Shown here one piece after another: positions 22,805-31,009 of a stretch of DNA of 64,000 nucleotides; position 1 is the stretch's first letter; every line of letters starts with the position of its first letter. The translations under genes and the position numbers were made by a program. This stretch comes from Istiophorus platypterus (lineage: Eukaryota > Chordata > Actinopteri > Istiophoriformes > Istiophoridae): assembly GCA_016859345.1 (NCBI GenBank), contig CM029124.1, positions 24,201,980-24,265,979 of the forward strand, written 5' to 3'. The notes beneath the pieces are model-generated. The model did not search any database and was not told where the DNA came from. It saw only the letters and a list, made by a program, of their open reading frames with translations.

Positions 22805-25426
22805 TTCCCCTATTATGCTTTCTCTCATATTTCATACAAACAGCTTCAGGTGAACTGAATAGCTTTCACACTCTTGGGTTAACACACATGTATACAGTTA
22901 GATCCTACGACAACATAAAGTCCCTGTACAGACAGCAAGACCGCAAACACTCTGTTATTAACAGATACAGGATTTTAGCAGATGACTTTATAGAATTCAG
23001 TTTAGTCTAAATACAACAAAATTAATCGGCCAGAATAGCTACAAAGCTGGACAGGGCCTGTTTGGTTCTGAGGCTGGACAGAGTGGTGTTGAAGATGGGG
23101 GTGGAGGGGAGAGAAGGAGCTATGCAGGAAATGTTCGGGAGGTAGAAGTAAGATGACTTCTAATGGCTCTTCCAGACCTGCAGGATCTCTGGAGGATCAC
23201 CTCCAGCACCATCTACAGTCCGACCAATGCTTTCTCTGAAATCTGTGCCTCTTTCCCTCCAACACCACAGACTGGGTTCACAAACAGTGCAAAGAATGAT
23301 TGTCTCCAACCGCCAGCTGCTTGGTTAAGAGATGAAGGTTTCACAACATTTTTGTCCTGAAATTTCAGCATTTAGAATTGACAGAAATCTGAGAATCTTT
23401 GAATGACTGAATAAATGGGACTTCATTCAACAAACTATACAATTGTGCTGATTTGAATTAGACATAATTCTCCAATTGCACTCACTGGTTTACATCTCTT
23501 TATGAAAAAAATAAAACATTACATTAAATAGACGATTTTTATTTATAGTTTTTACATCTCAGATGTTTTGCTCTTTAATAAATACTTAAGGCCCTGAGAT
23601 ATTAAGGCCTCTATTTAAATATTTTAATTACATTAATATTTTGGCTTTGAGCCATGTTAGAGAAAAATGCTGCGGATAATTTGAATCACTAAGCAAGAGA
23701 GAAATTTAGAAGGAAAATTAATCGAGAAAACTAAATAGTAAAAAGTGATAGAATCATTTTAAAAAGGTTTTCGAAAATAAAATCAAATAAATTTGCAGAC
23801 CAATGGAGAGAGAACGTGATATGGGAAGTTTTTTTTGTTTTATGCTTATGTTTTTAATTGCATGGCGAAATTTAAAATTTAAACCCGTACAACTGACATT
23901 TCATCTGGGTACAGGGACACCGAATTGCTCAAAGTGGAGGATTTCTCTTCGGAAAACTGGAGTAAATGGACATAAACGGAAATGAATCCGGATTACACTG
24001 GCGTCAAATTAAAAAAAAATAAAAAATTGGAATTATTTGCGAACCGAGAAAGTCTACAAAGACAAAAAATTGAATAATTAAAAAAAAATCAAACTAGGCC
24101 ACTTTCCCGGACACTGAGATGACGTCGGCGCGCTTTACGCGAGGTTTTGCGCTGTTTTTACTACAGAAGGTGTGTGTACTGTTGCACAGGGCTTCTCTTA
24201 CCGTGCACATCTCCATCTTCGGCCATGGCGTTGATCTTCTTGTTGGGCAGGACCTGGACGTGCTTGCCGCTGGTCCGGCTGTACAGCTGGTAGATCCGGA
24301 TCAACCTGCGGCTCATGCGGTCCGTCACTTTGCTCTGGTCGCTTACATGCTGCGTGAAATTAGGCGGGGACTGATTGGTTACCTGTCAGAAATTAGATGT
24401 CACCACAATCATCAGTACGTGTACATAAGCCTTTTGTTTATTTATTTTTTTTAAATGACATTGAACTTCAAAAAACGGAGAGAGAAAAAAATATCAGTAC
24501 TCAGATACTGAGAGAAGCCAATTGTGTGTCTTCGGGTTACTGCAGGAAATGACTGAAGCAGTTAAACATAGAGGGAAAAGATATTCTGAGGCAAGAACAG
24601 CTTGTTGTTCTGTTTTCCCGTGTGACAAGTGCGACAAGTTCCAGGAAAGCTGCTGCCAAATGAAATTAACAGCTTCCAAAAGACGCACGGTGTGATTACA
24701 GGTTGTGCGTACAGGAGAATGTGCAGCGCAGGGCAAAAACACCGGGAACGCAAGAAAAGATCTAGCTCTCTTTCTTCGCCATGTGAATTAACACATCTAC
24801 TCTCACCTTATATTAAGTCTGAATTTTTATTTCCCTCGCTCTCGGCCGCGCTCCACTGTGATGGAATGGCTGTTGCTGGAAACATTGGCCTTCGGTTTCT
24901 TTGAGCCCCACGACATTTTTCACAAGACCCGCAAGCATTTCCCCCTGTCCCGATGCCCCGTCTGTGCCCGTGCGTCCTGTGCCAGGGCCGGTATGTTCAT
25001 CAGCAACCTGCCAGCAGGCCGCGCGCCCCGCAGCCCGGCGCACCGTGGGAGCCATCCGATATTGTTGTATCACATAATGTTATGATGATCCCTCACCTTT
25101 CCTCCTCGCGCTGTTATTTCGCTGTGCATCACACGCTTTCACTACCATATGTTTCGGAGATTTTTTTTTTAAAAAAGATATTACTTATTTAATCGCTCAA
25201 CCCCCCCCCAAAACATTGTAAGCATTCATATGAAAAGAAATGAAAGCAGTGACATACCTGAGCATAGAAGCAAAATGCAAATAAGTGTAGAAACCTGCAA
25301 ATAAGAAGAATAACATGCATTAAGTTACTTGGAAGCGGAGTGAAGAAGCAAAACAGTGCGTAAAGAGTGGAAAAGAAGGAGGGAAAGCACTCACAGATAG
25401 CTGAGTCTGGATGGGATGGGTCGCAT
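20109..25426 (-). CDS. fgf8: Fgf8, secreted fibroblast growth factor 8 (complete, 5 coding exons)
   Basis: A secreted heparan-sulfate-binding ligand of FGF receptors, used in gastrulation, isthmus, limb/fin and heart patterning (family knowledge). The exons (32, 37, 181, 107 and 285 nt) join in phase to give 213 residues plus stop; fish Fgf8a proteins are about 210. Residues 1-22 form a signal peptide (MRPIPSRLSYLFLHLFAF). The beta-trefoil core starts near RIYQLYSRTSGKHVQV. Cys109 (GFYICMNKRGK) and Cys127 (RDCIFTEIV) are the subfamily cysteines. N-glycosylation sequons are NFT at 31-33 and NYT at 137-139, plus NQS at 26-28. Residues 154-177 are the basic heparin-binding stretch (TRRGRPRKGS, REVHFMKR). 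The tail RTKRTRYSSER separates fish Fgf8 from Fgf17 and Fgf18. The fbxw4 linkage supports the fgf8a paralog. Confidence 0.97.
20403..20424 (-). repeat. (UG)n tract at the fgf8 exon 5 acceptor
   Basis: On the coding strand about eleven TG units end within 10 nt of the exon 5 AG (tgtgtgtggttctgcag). The repeat occupies the place of the polypyrimidine tract. See the finding on splicing. Confidence 0.9.
20425..21759 (-). other. fgf8 intron 4 (rest)
   Basis: Contains a (GGT)8-like tract at 21240-21265 and GT-rich stretches, but no additional exon-like sequence. The plus-strand open frames here are shadows or low-complexity. Confidence 0.6.
21760..21866 (-). CDS. fgf8: fgf8 coding exon 4
   Basis: A 107-nt exon, acceptor ttttctttag, donor gtgagaag. 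Together with the previous base it encodes AKLVVETDTFGSRVRIKG and then AETGFYICMNKRGKLIGK. This is the standard 107-nt FGF8/17/18 exon with the first conserved cysteine. Confidence 0.97.
22067..22117. repeat. (CA)n microsatellite in fgf8 intron 3
   Basis: About 25 perfect CA units. Confidence 0.95.
22760..22803. repeat. (CA)n microsatellite in fgf8 intron 3
   Basis: About 21 CA units following cacacatacc. Confidence 0.95.
24202..24382 (-). CDS. fgf8: fgf8 coding exon 3
   Basis: Encodes residues 24-83, VTNQSPPNFTQHVSDQ through NAMAEDGDVH, plus one base of Ala84. Acceptor ttctgacag, donor gtaagag. A second usable AG lies 33 nt inside (TTCACGCAG|CAT). Skipping those 11 codons gives the FGF8a-type isoform, keeping them the FGF8b-type. 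This exon starts the trefoil fold. Confidence 0.96.
24383..25257 (-). other. fgf8 intron 2 with a GC-rich centre
   Basis: An 875-nt intron. Its middle (about 24840-25070) is GC- and CpG-rich (ggccgcgctcc, gccgcgcgccccgcagc), unlike the flanks. It may be an internal CpG island or an alternative promoter. Mammalian FGF8 has extra alternative exons in this region, but I see no homologous coding segment. Confidence 0.5.
25258..25294 (-). CDS. fgf8: fgf8 coding exon 2 (signal peptide core)
   Basis: A 37-nt microexon, acceptor ttatttgcag, donor gtatgtc. It completes Leu11 and encodes FLHLFAFCFYAQ, the hydrophobic core and cleavage region of the signal peptide. It ends in phase 0. Confidence 0.93.
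25395..25426 (-). CDS. fgf8: fgf8 coding exon 1
   Basis: The ATG at 25426 opens MRPIPSRLSY plus two bases of Leu11, before donor gtgagtg. The short first exon encoding the start of the signal peptide is typical of FGF8. The frame stays open further upstream but without an ATG, so this is the start. Intron 1 is only 100 nt. Confidence 0.93.
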
Positions 25427-25660
25427 GTTGGATGGAGGTGAAAAGCTCTTCCAGTAAATTCTGACTAGGATCCTTTCAGAGCTGCAAAGTCGAACTGATC
25501 TCGTTAAAATCAAAGAACCGAGTCCATAGATTTCAGCGGAATCCACAAAAAAGTCAGAAGTACTGGTTGAAGGGCTCACGCACGCACCGCGGATGCATTC
25601 TTCACCAAATCAATGTCCATCACAGCGAGCTCCTTCCCCGCTGAAGTAGCTGAATAGCAG
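25427..25660 (-). promoter_or_regulatory. fgf8: fgf8 5' UTR (probable)
   Basis: Sequence between the ATG and the predicted start region downstream of the TATA-like box at 25680-25688. The frame stays open toward the ATG but has no upstream in-frame ATG, so it is read as untranslated. The 5' end is inferred. Confidence 0.45.
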
Positions 25661-25677
25661 TAATTTATGATAAATTA
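25661..25677. promoter_or_regulatory. Perfect 17-bp TAAT palindrome at the fgf8 promoter
   Basis: taatttat-g-ataaatta is a perfect inverted repeat with two outward TAAT cores, directly downstream of the TATA-like box. It is a plausible dimeric homeodomain site; function is inference. Confidence 0.5.
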
Positions 25678-25679
25678 CC

Positions 25680-25688
25680 CTTAAATAG
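25680..25688 (-). promoter_or_regulatory. fgf8: fgf8 TATA-like box CTATTTAAG
   Basis: On the coding strand the sequence reads ggtctatttaaggg, about 255 nt upstream of the ATG. It precedes a GC-rich upstream region (25780-26240). Transcription would be expected to start near 25650-25660. Confidence 0.45.
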
Positions 25689-25689
25689 A

Positions 25690-26260
25690 CCGTCTGTCTC
25701 TGTCAGAGAGCTACACAGAGTCTAAGTGCACTTGCATGAGCAGTGCGTTGAAGTTTGGGGGAAAAAAGCGCTGCAGGTTTTTGTTCTTTTATTTTTACAA
25801 ACAAGTCGGTCCGGGCTGTCACACTGTCCCCTGCCCTGTAATCCCTGTGGTCCTCGGCGGCCTCCAGGTGTGTGTGATCCCGCCGCAGTGGAGGCTCTGG
25901 CTGCCTCGGCTTGCTCAGTGTCCGCGCAGTGGCTCGATGCTGCTGTTCCGCTCGGCTGTGGCAGGACTGCAGGCAGGACGCTCCTTCGCTCCTCTATCTG
26001 CTCCCATCCCACACCGCTCCCGTGTCAAGCCTCTCGCTCGGCGCTCACACCCCCGGTTAAAATGGCAGGCTGATCTGCTAAGAACAAGCCCCCTTTTTCT
26101 ATAGAACAAAAGCGGACACCCCCAAACCCCACTCCCCCTCCTCCCCTTGATTTAAAACATCCCTTTACCTGAGGAGCGGTCCACACTTGGTAGGGGGAGA
26201 AAGAGGCGAGGAGGAGCCTGGGCCGCCCTGCGCTGCCACCGCAGCTCTGAGACAAGAACT
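25690..26260 (-). promoter_or_regulatory. fgf8: fgf8 upstream GC-rich region
   Basis: GC- and CpG-rich sequence upstream of the TATA-like box, ending near 26260 where composition falls. Several open frames on both strands here are by-products of the GC content. The boundary with more distal elements is not sharp. Confidence 0.45.
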
Positions 26261-26559
26261 AAAATGGAAAATGAGCGCTCCTTATCTCAGTGATACGCAG
26301 TTCTGAGCGCATCATTTGTCCGTGCTTGGTTTCGCAGTAACCCGACGACCCCCGCAAACCCTCTGCTCATCCCTGCTCTTCTCTCATGCTCATTAATAAT
26401 CTGTTTCTCCAGTTTGAAGTCTTCCAGTTTAGTGAAGCTTGAGCTGCTCAGCTTTGTGTATTGACAGAGCAAAGTGTGAGACATATTAAAAGGATTACAG
26501 GCGATTAGCGTTTTTAAAACACCCCTCCCTTCATTTGATAAAGAGAGCGGCCTTCTCTG

Positions 26560-26960
26560 GCCTCAAAGGTTTAACTCAACTGCAGAAATATACAGACTTT
26601 TAGAGCCGTATTCGGGGATTCGAGAGAGGTGATACATGCACTTCTGGAAAGCATAGATGCTAAAGATGACAGAGTGAAACAACAATTCATCAAGACAAGT
26701 CAGACAGCGGTGTGGACAGGGACTCACAGCCTGGTCAACAGGCCCATTCTCTGTCTGACAGAGGACATTAATTATCCGCAAACCGCGCCCTTTTATGACA
26801 GAATAGCTATTGAACGCGCCCATTATCAGTTAGACTTTATTGATTGATTTGGCCATTAATTAGACTGCTCAGTATCGGCCACTACGAGGACAAAGACACC
26901 ACGCGGAATCAGATTAATAAAGACTGTTTCTAAGATGTCATTAACGTAGCTGGAGAGGCT
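26560..26960. promoter_or_regulatory. Candidate conserved non-coding element upstream of fgf8
   Basis: Repeat-free stretch about 1.1-1.5 kb upstream of the fgf8 ATG, dense in homeodomain-type motifs: attaatta at 26767-26774, tgattgattt (PBX-like) at 26841-26850, ccattaattag at 26853-26863, agattaataaa at 26911-26921. Such clustering near a developmental gene suggests an enhancer; no alignment was available. Confidence 0.4.
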
Positions 26961-26999
26961 TGAAGTGGCACTGAGGACATTACTCTGTGTCTGTAGTGT

Positions 27000-28900
27000 A
27001 AAGCAGGTCGTTCTCCGGAGTAAGACCACTCAATGGTTGAGATGTCAGAGGACCAGTCCAGCAGATCGGACGCACACAAGCACGAAGGCTGTTTGTTGTT
27101 TTTAATTAGCGAGAGTTTATGTGGGGCGACCTGAAATCCTACGGAATCTGAACAGACCGTATCTGTAATGGCTGTGGCACATCTCGATGGGACACGTTAG
27201 AGGCTCACCGCGTCCCAGCGACGTCTCCACCAGCCTCCCCAGCATCGGAGGAGCAGCTCTCGGCGTCTGCCTGTAATACAGCATCGAACCAGCAGTGGGC
27301 GGCTCAGAGAGGGACGACCAGGTGCAGGCTGAGCCAGTTGCCCCATTGTCCTTGATGGTATAATGTGCCAATATTAAAGGCAAGGAGCTGTGGCCAGGCC
27401 CGGCTCTGTCTGTATCACACATCTTTTATCTGCTCCACTGACAGAGTGCGTGTTGTCAGATGGTTTGTCTTCCCGTTTCCTTCCCTCCCTCCCATTAGCG
27501 TCTCCTGCTCAGTAGGTGTGTGGCTGCGTGTGTGTTTGAGAGCGTGCAGACGCAAGTTGAACGTAACCCCAACGTGAGACATTAAGTGGGTTAGCATATG
27601 TACGACGATGTGCATAAAGTGGACGCGTTTGACTAAAAACTGAAATAAAACTTGCGGGTGTGTGTGTGTGTGTGTGTGACGAGCGGCAGGTAGCTGCCAC
27701 TCTGTTCCCTGGCTCAGGGCCTGGCTGCCCTCCCCTTAACCCCAGGAGCCCTGCATCCATCAGCAGCCCTGCAGGGGGCAAACACCCTTCCCCCTCTGCT
27801 CCTACTCTGCCTCTTGCCTCTCTGCTCCTCCACTCATGACCAGAGCTCCACCAGTGTGAGCTTAGGAAAAACATATTTACACTGAAAGTGAAATAGATAG
27901 TAATATTTGGGCTAAAACAAGTATTTTAATTTTTTTCCCTCCAGAACTCTCAGTAGACAGCAACATATTAAAAAAAAAACTTGGGCCATCATAGGACACT
28001 AAAACTTTAAGTGACCTACCAGAGTTTTACATGTTTTTTGCTGGTTATTACCATCTATTTCTTTTTTACTTTACCTAACATTTTTCAGTTGGCAGTCACT
28101 GATATAAAACTGCTATAAAATAATCTTGCAGAAACTTAAATTATAGACAGACCAGCCCTAACTTTAAACATCATGCAATGCTAAGCAGAAACTGATGACT
28201 GTTATGGTGGATATCACTCAAACCATTTTAACCTCAGCAAACTAATTTTCACACTATAGGGAAATGAAATGAAACACAATGTGGAAACCCACATCCAAAG
28301 ACCTTTTTATTTGGGTGGAGGGACAAATCTCAGAGAGGTGAAAGCAATTTAGTTAGTGGTGTTCTAAGTACTGACAAATTATAAAATTCAGCAACATCTT
28401 TATCAAGAATTTTGTCTCTCTTACTCTTAAAAATCAACAGGACGCACTTAAAATTGTTTCTTCCGCAGAAAATAGTTCCAATGAAATTTGTTCACCCTCC
28501 CGTTTGACATTGCTCTCCATATAACAAATATCATCCTCCTTTTTCCCTGCAACTTATCTTCCTTCATTTTCCTACCTTGGTTACACCTCTTTCTCCCTCC
28601 ATCGTCCCTGCTCTCCAGCCATCTGCTAGCTCCCCTCCTCCCTTTACTCCCCTCTCTCTGTTCCCTTCTTCTCTTTGAGATGAAGTGGACTTTAGTCCCC
28701 AGGTCTCTTCGAATGAAAACTTGCCATCCCATAACGTCTAAAGTCAAAGTGTTACTACCTATTCTGACTAACTCCAGGGGAAAGTGTGGTGAAAAGTCTC
28801 CCATCACATCTCTCTCCAAAAACTCTGTGGCTTTAGCCCATTTTTTGCAGCCTGTTCAAGGCTAAGCAAATATTCCGCCTCACTGTACTGTATAAATGGT
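27000..28900. other. Intergenic, upstream of fgf8
   Basis: GC-rich from 27000 to 27850 with a short (TG)n at 27657-27678, then AT-rich. No exon recognised. The frames at 27509-27874 and 28448-28865 on opposite strands have no family signal and low-complexity content. Confidence 0.5.
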
Positions 28901-28904
28901 ATGA

Positions 28905-29105
28905 TCACTGAAGAGCGGTATTGTTGGTTTGTGTTACATGTCTTGCCTCTGATTCTGGACACCGACATGCTGTCGAAAATCCCAGACTGGGCCGACATTA
29001 GGCCAGCTTTGTTTGGGTCTGTTAAAAACAAGCAAAGCAATGCAAATAATGATGGATCTTCTTTTCAGTAATATAGTGGGATCTCTGTTTAAAAGGGTCT
29101 TGAAT
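28905..29105. repeat. Dispersed repeat copy C
   Basis: Shares with 3309-3545 and 7109-7345 the ordered words tgtgttacatgtc, ctctgattc, cagactgggcc, gctttgtttg, aacaagcaaagc, aatatagtgggatctc and gtttaaa. It is more diverged than A and B, and lacks the Tc1 end. Confidence 0.65.
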
Positions 29106-29869
29106 GTGACTTTGTAGTCTCAATGCCTATAAATGTGGAACACTCCGTCCACCACTCTCTACTTACATACATTCATACCTTACAAAGGTCAAAAGAAAAT
29201 GACAATGACACAAGCCCAGCCAACAAATCCACTCTGTGGACCAGATACAGACTGAATAATTTGGTTCTGGTCAAATGCAGAATTTATTATGTCTTATTGG
29301 TTCTCATGGAGGCTCACTGCTTAGCCTGGTGCTTCCATCTTGTCTTTTCTTTTTCTTCTTTGATGACTTTCCTCGGCTGTGCTTCTGAACGGCTGACAAG
29401 GGAGTGTTGTGACATTTGATATGTATTGCTTGATGTCTGTAGCACACACCAGATTGAGTCAAGTTTTAGTAGCTGAGATGTCATGAGCAAATATGATCGT
29501 TGCTTTTCTAGAGAGTAGTAGAATGCTCTTAAAAAACAAATCACTTATTCTATAAACAATATTTAGGAATGAACTTTGCTTAGTCTTGCACCTGTTCAAC
29601 TTAATGCTGACTGAACAAAGTGAAGGTTAGGATGAGATGTTGTTCATGTAGCTTTGTTAAGGAGCTGCATCTCTAGTGACAGCACCCATATCCCTTCAGT
29701 AGTTACCATGCATGCATGGAGAGGCTGCTCTACCTTGCTGGTGAATTTTGTTGAGCTTACAAACTTTTAATGTTCTCCTGAAAGATGCTTTAACGGAACA
29801 GCAGAACATCAGTTATAGACAAGACAGTAAGAGATGCTCTTTGATATATATCAAAAAGTATGGGTATAA

Positions 29870-30260
29870 GTATAGATTTACAAGACAGTACACAAAGTTG
29901 TGAGTACTTACTAAAGAATGAGTGAGTCACTGAATCAGGAATGACATGGTAATTAATGAATTGTTCATGTAATTCCTGATAACTCTGAATTGAGGACTAT
30001 ATAAAAGATAATGATGAGTTACTAGAGAGCAGACTGGGTGACACTGTATTAATGAAAGATTAGGTAATGATTAGTTGATTAATATCTATGAAATGGATTA
30101 TTGACCAATTCCTTGATAAGTGGTTTCTCATGAACTCTGAACCTGTAACCACTCACTCTTAATAATTACTTTATCATTATCATTCATCATTTCTCATTTT
30201 GTGCCCCATCAAGTAAAGTGGTACGTCATATTGAGTATTTACCTAGTAATCACTAAATAT
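29870..30260. repeat. AT-rich dispersed repeat, probable MITE-like
   Basis: Contains many related words (gagtacttactaa, gaatgagtgagtcac, atgatgagttact, gtaatgattagttgatt, gagtatttacctagtaatcac) in both orientations. The composition differs from neighbours and resembles AT-rich short repeats common in fish. Ends and class are not certain. Confidence 0.45.
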
Positions 30261-30529
30261 TTCATAATTGTTACAAGAACACATACCTTTATATTCACAC
30301 AATCATGTCATATTCTGTAGAATTACTGATGCTGATGCCTTAACAATAACTGTAGTAAACAGAGTATTTACCAGTGTAAGCCAGAGATTGGACCAACCTA
30401 GTGTACCCTCAGCAGCATCTTTGTCCACCATCAGTCTCTGGGCTTTGAGTCAAACCAACTCTGGTGCAATCTGACTGTGTAATTTTCTACCTCGCCATAC
30501 TGTATATATACTGTTGTTCCAGCAAAGAG

Positions 30530-30755
30530 CCAGGAAAGAAGGAAGTCACAGAGCTGGATCAATGTCTATGTAAAGTGGGAGTTGGCACGGTGGGACAGAC
30601 ACCAATGCTGTTGTGTTACACATCACGCTGTCATGCTATTTAAAACAGACTGGGCCAGAAGACCCCTCACTATGCTGGCTTTGCTTGTTTACAGTGTGGG
30701 GTCTTCTTAACAGCAATATAGTGGGATCATCTGTTTAAAATGACCTTGCATTTAA
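30530..30755. repeat. Dispersed repeat copy D
   Basis: Contains gtcacagagctgg, tgttgtgttacacatcacgc, tttaaaacagactgggcc, gctggctttgcttg, tgtggggtcttc, aacagcaatatag and gtttaaaatgaccttg. Its 5' part also matches the partial copy at about 600-690. Confidence 0.65.
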
Positions 30756-30966
30756 GTAATTATACACAGTTACTCAGAGCTAACTTCACTTGTTGAATTG
30801 TCTTGATGTAAGTTCCGTTGTTCTGCTTTACCTCAAAAACAATTACAGCCATCCAAATAATAGACAGAGCCGAACCAGAAGTCTCAAGTAACTCTGAGGT
30901 CCTCCAGCGACTTTCTCAGGCCCTGGTCTTTAGATGTGTGTGCTTTCAACTGTTTATCCATCTGGA

Positions 30967-31009
30967 TGGGAGAGAGAGAGACAGAGAGAGAGAGAGAAAG
31001 AGAGAGAGC
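30967..31009. repeat. (GA)n microsatellite
   Basis: Interrupted gagaga run with agacag and gagcgag variants. Confidence 0.9.

Larger units (their letters stand above)
21867..24201 (-). other. fgf8 intron 3
   Basis: A 2,335-nt intron. It carries two (CA)n microsatellites (22067-22117 and 22760-22803). Two repeat-free stretches, about 22140-22560 and 23500-23700, have homeobox-like and HMG-like motifs (ccaatcaaaa, tttaattacattaatatt). These could be intronic regulatory elements, but that is inference. Confidence 0.55.

Noticed and set aside
24119..24454. 111-codon plus-strand open frame
   Set aside because: Antisense of fgf8 exon 3.
25427..25579. N-terminal extension of Fgf8
   Set aside because: The frame is open but its only candidate start is a GTG; the ATG at 25426 matches the family N-terminus.
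25726..26104. Overlapping 115- and 122-codon plus-strand frames
   Set aside because: Products of high GC in the fgf8 upstream region; no domain seen and frames overlap in all directions.
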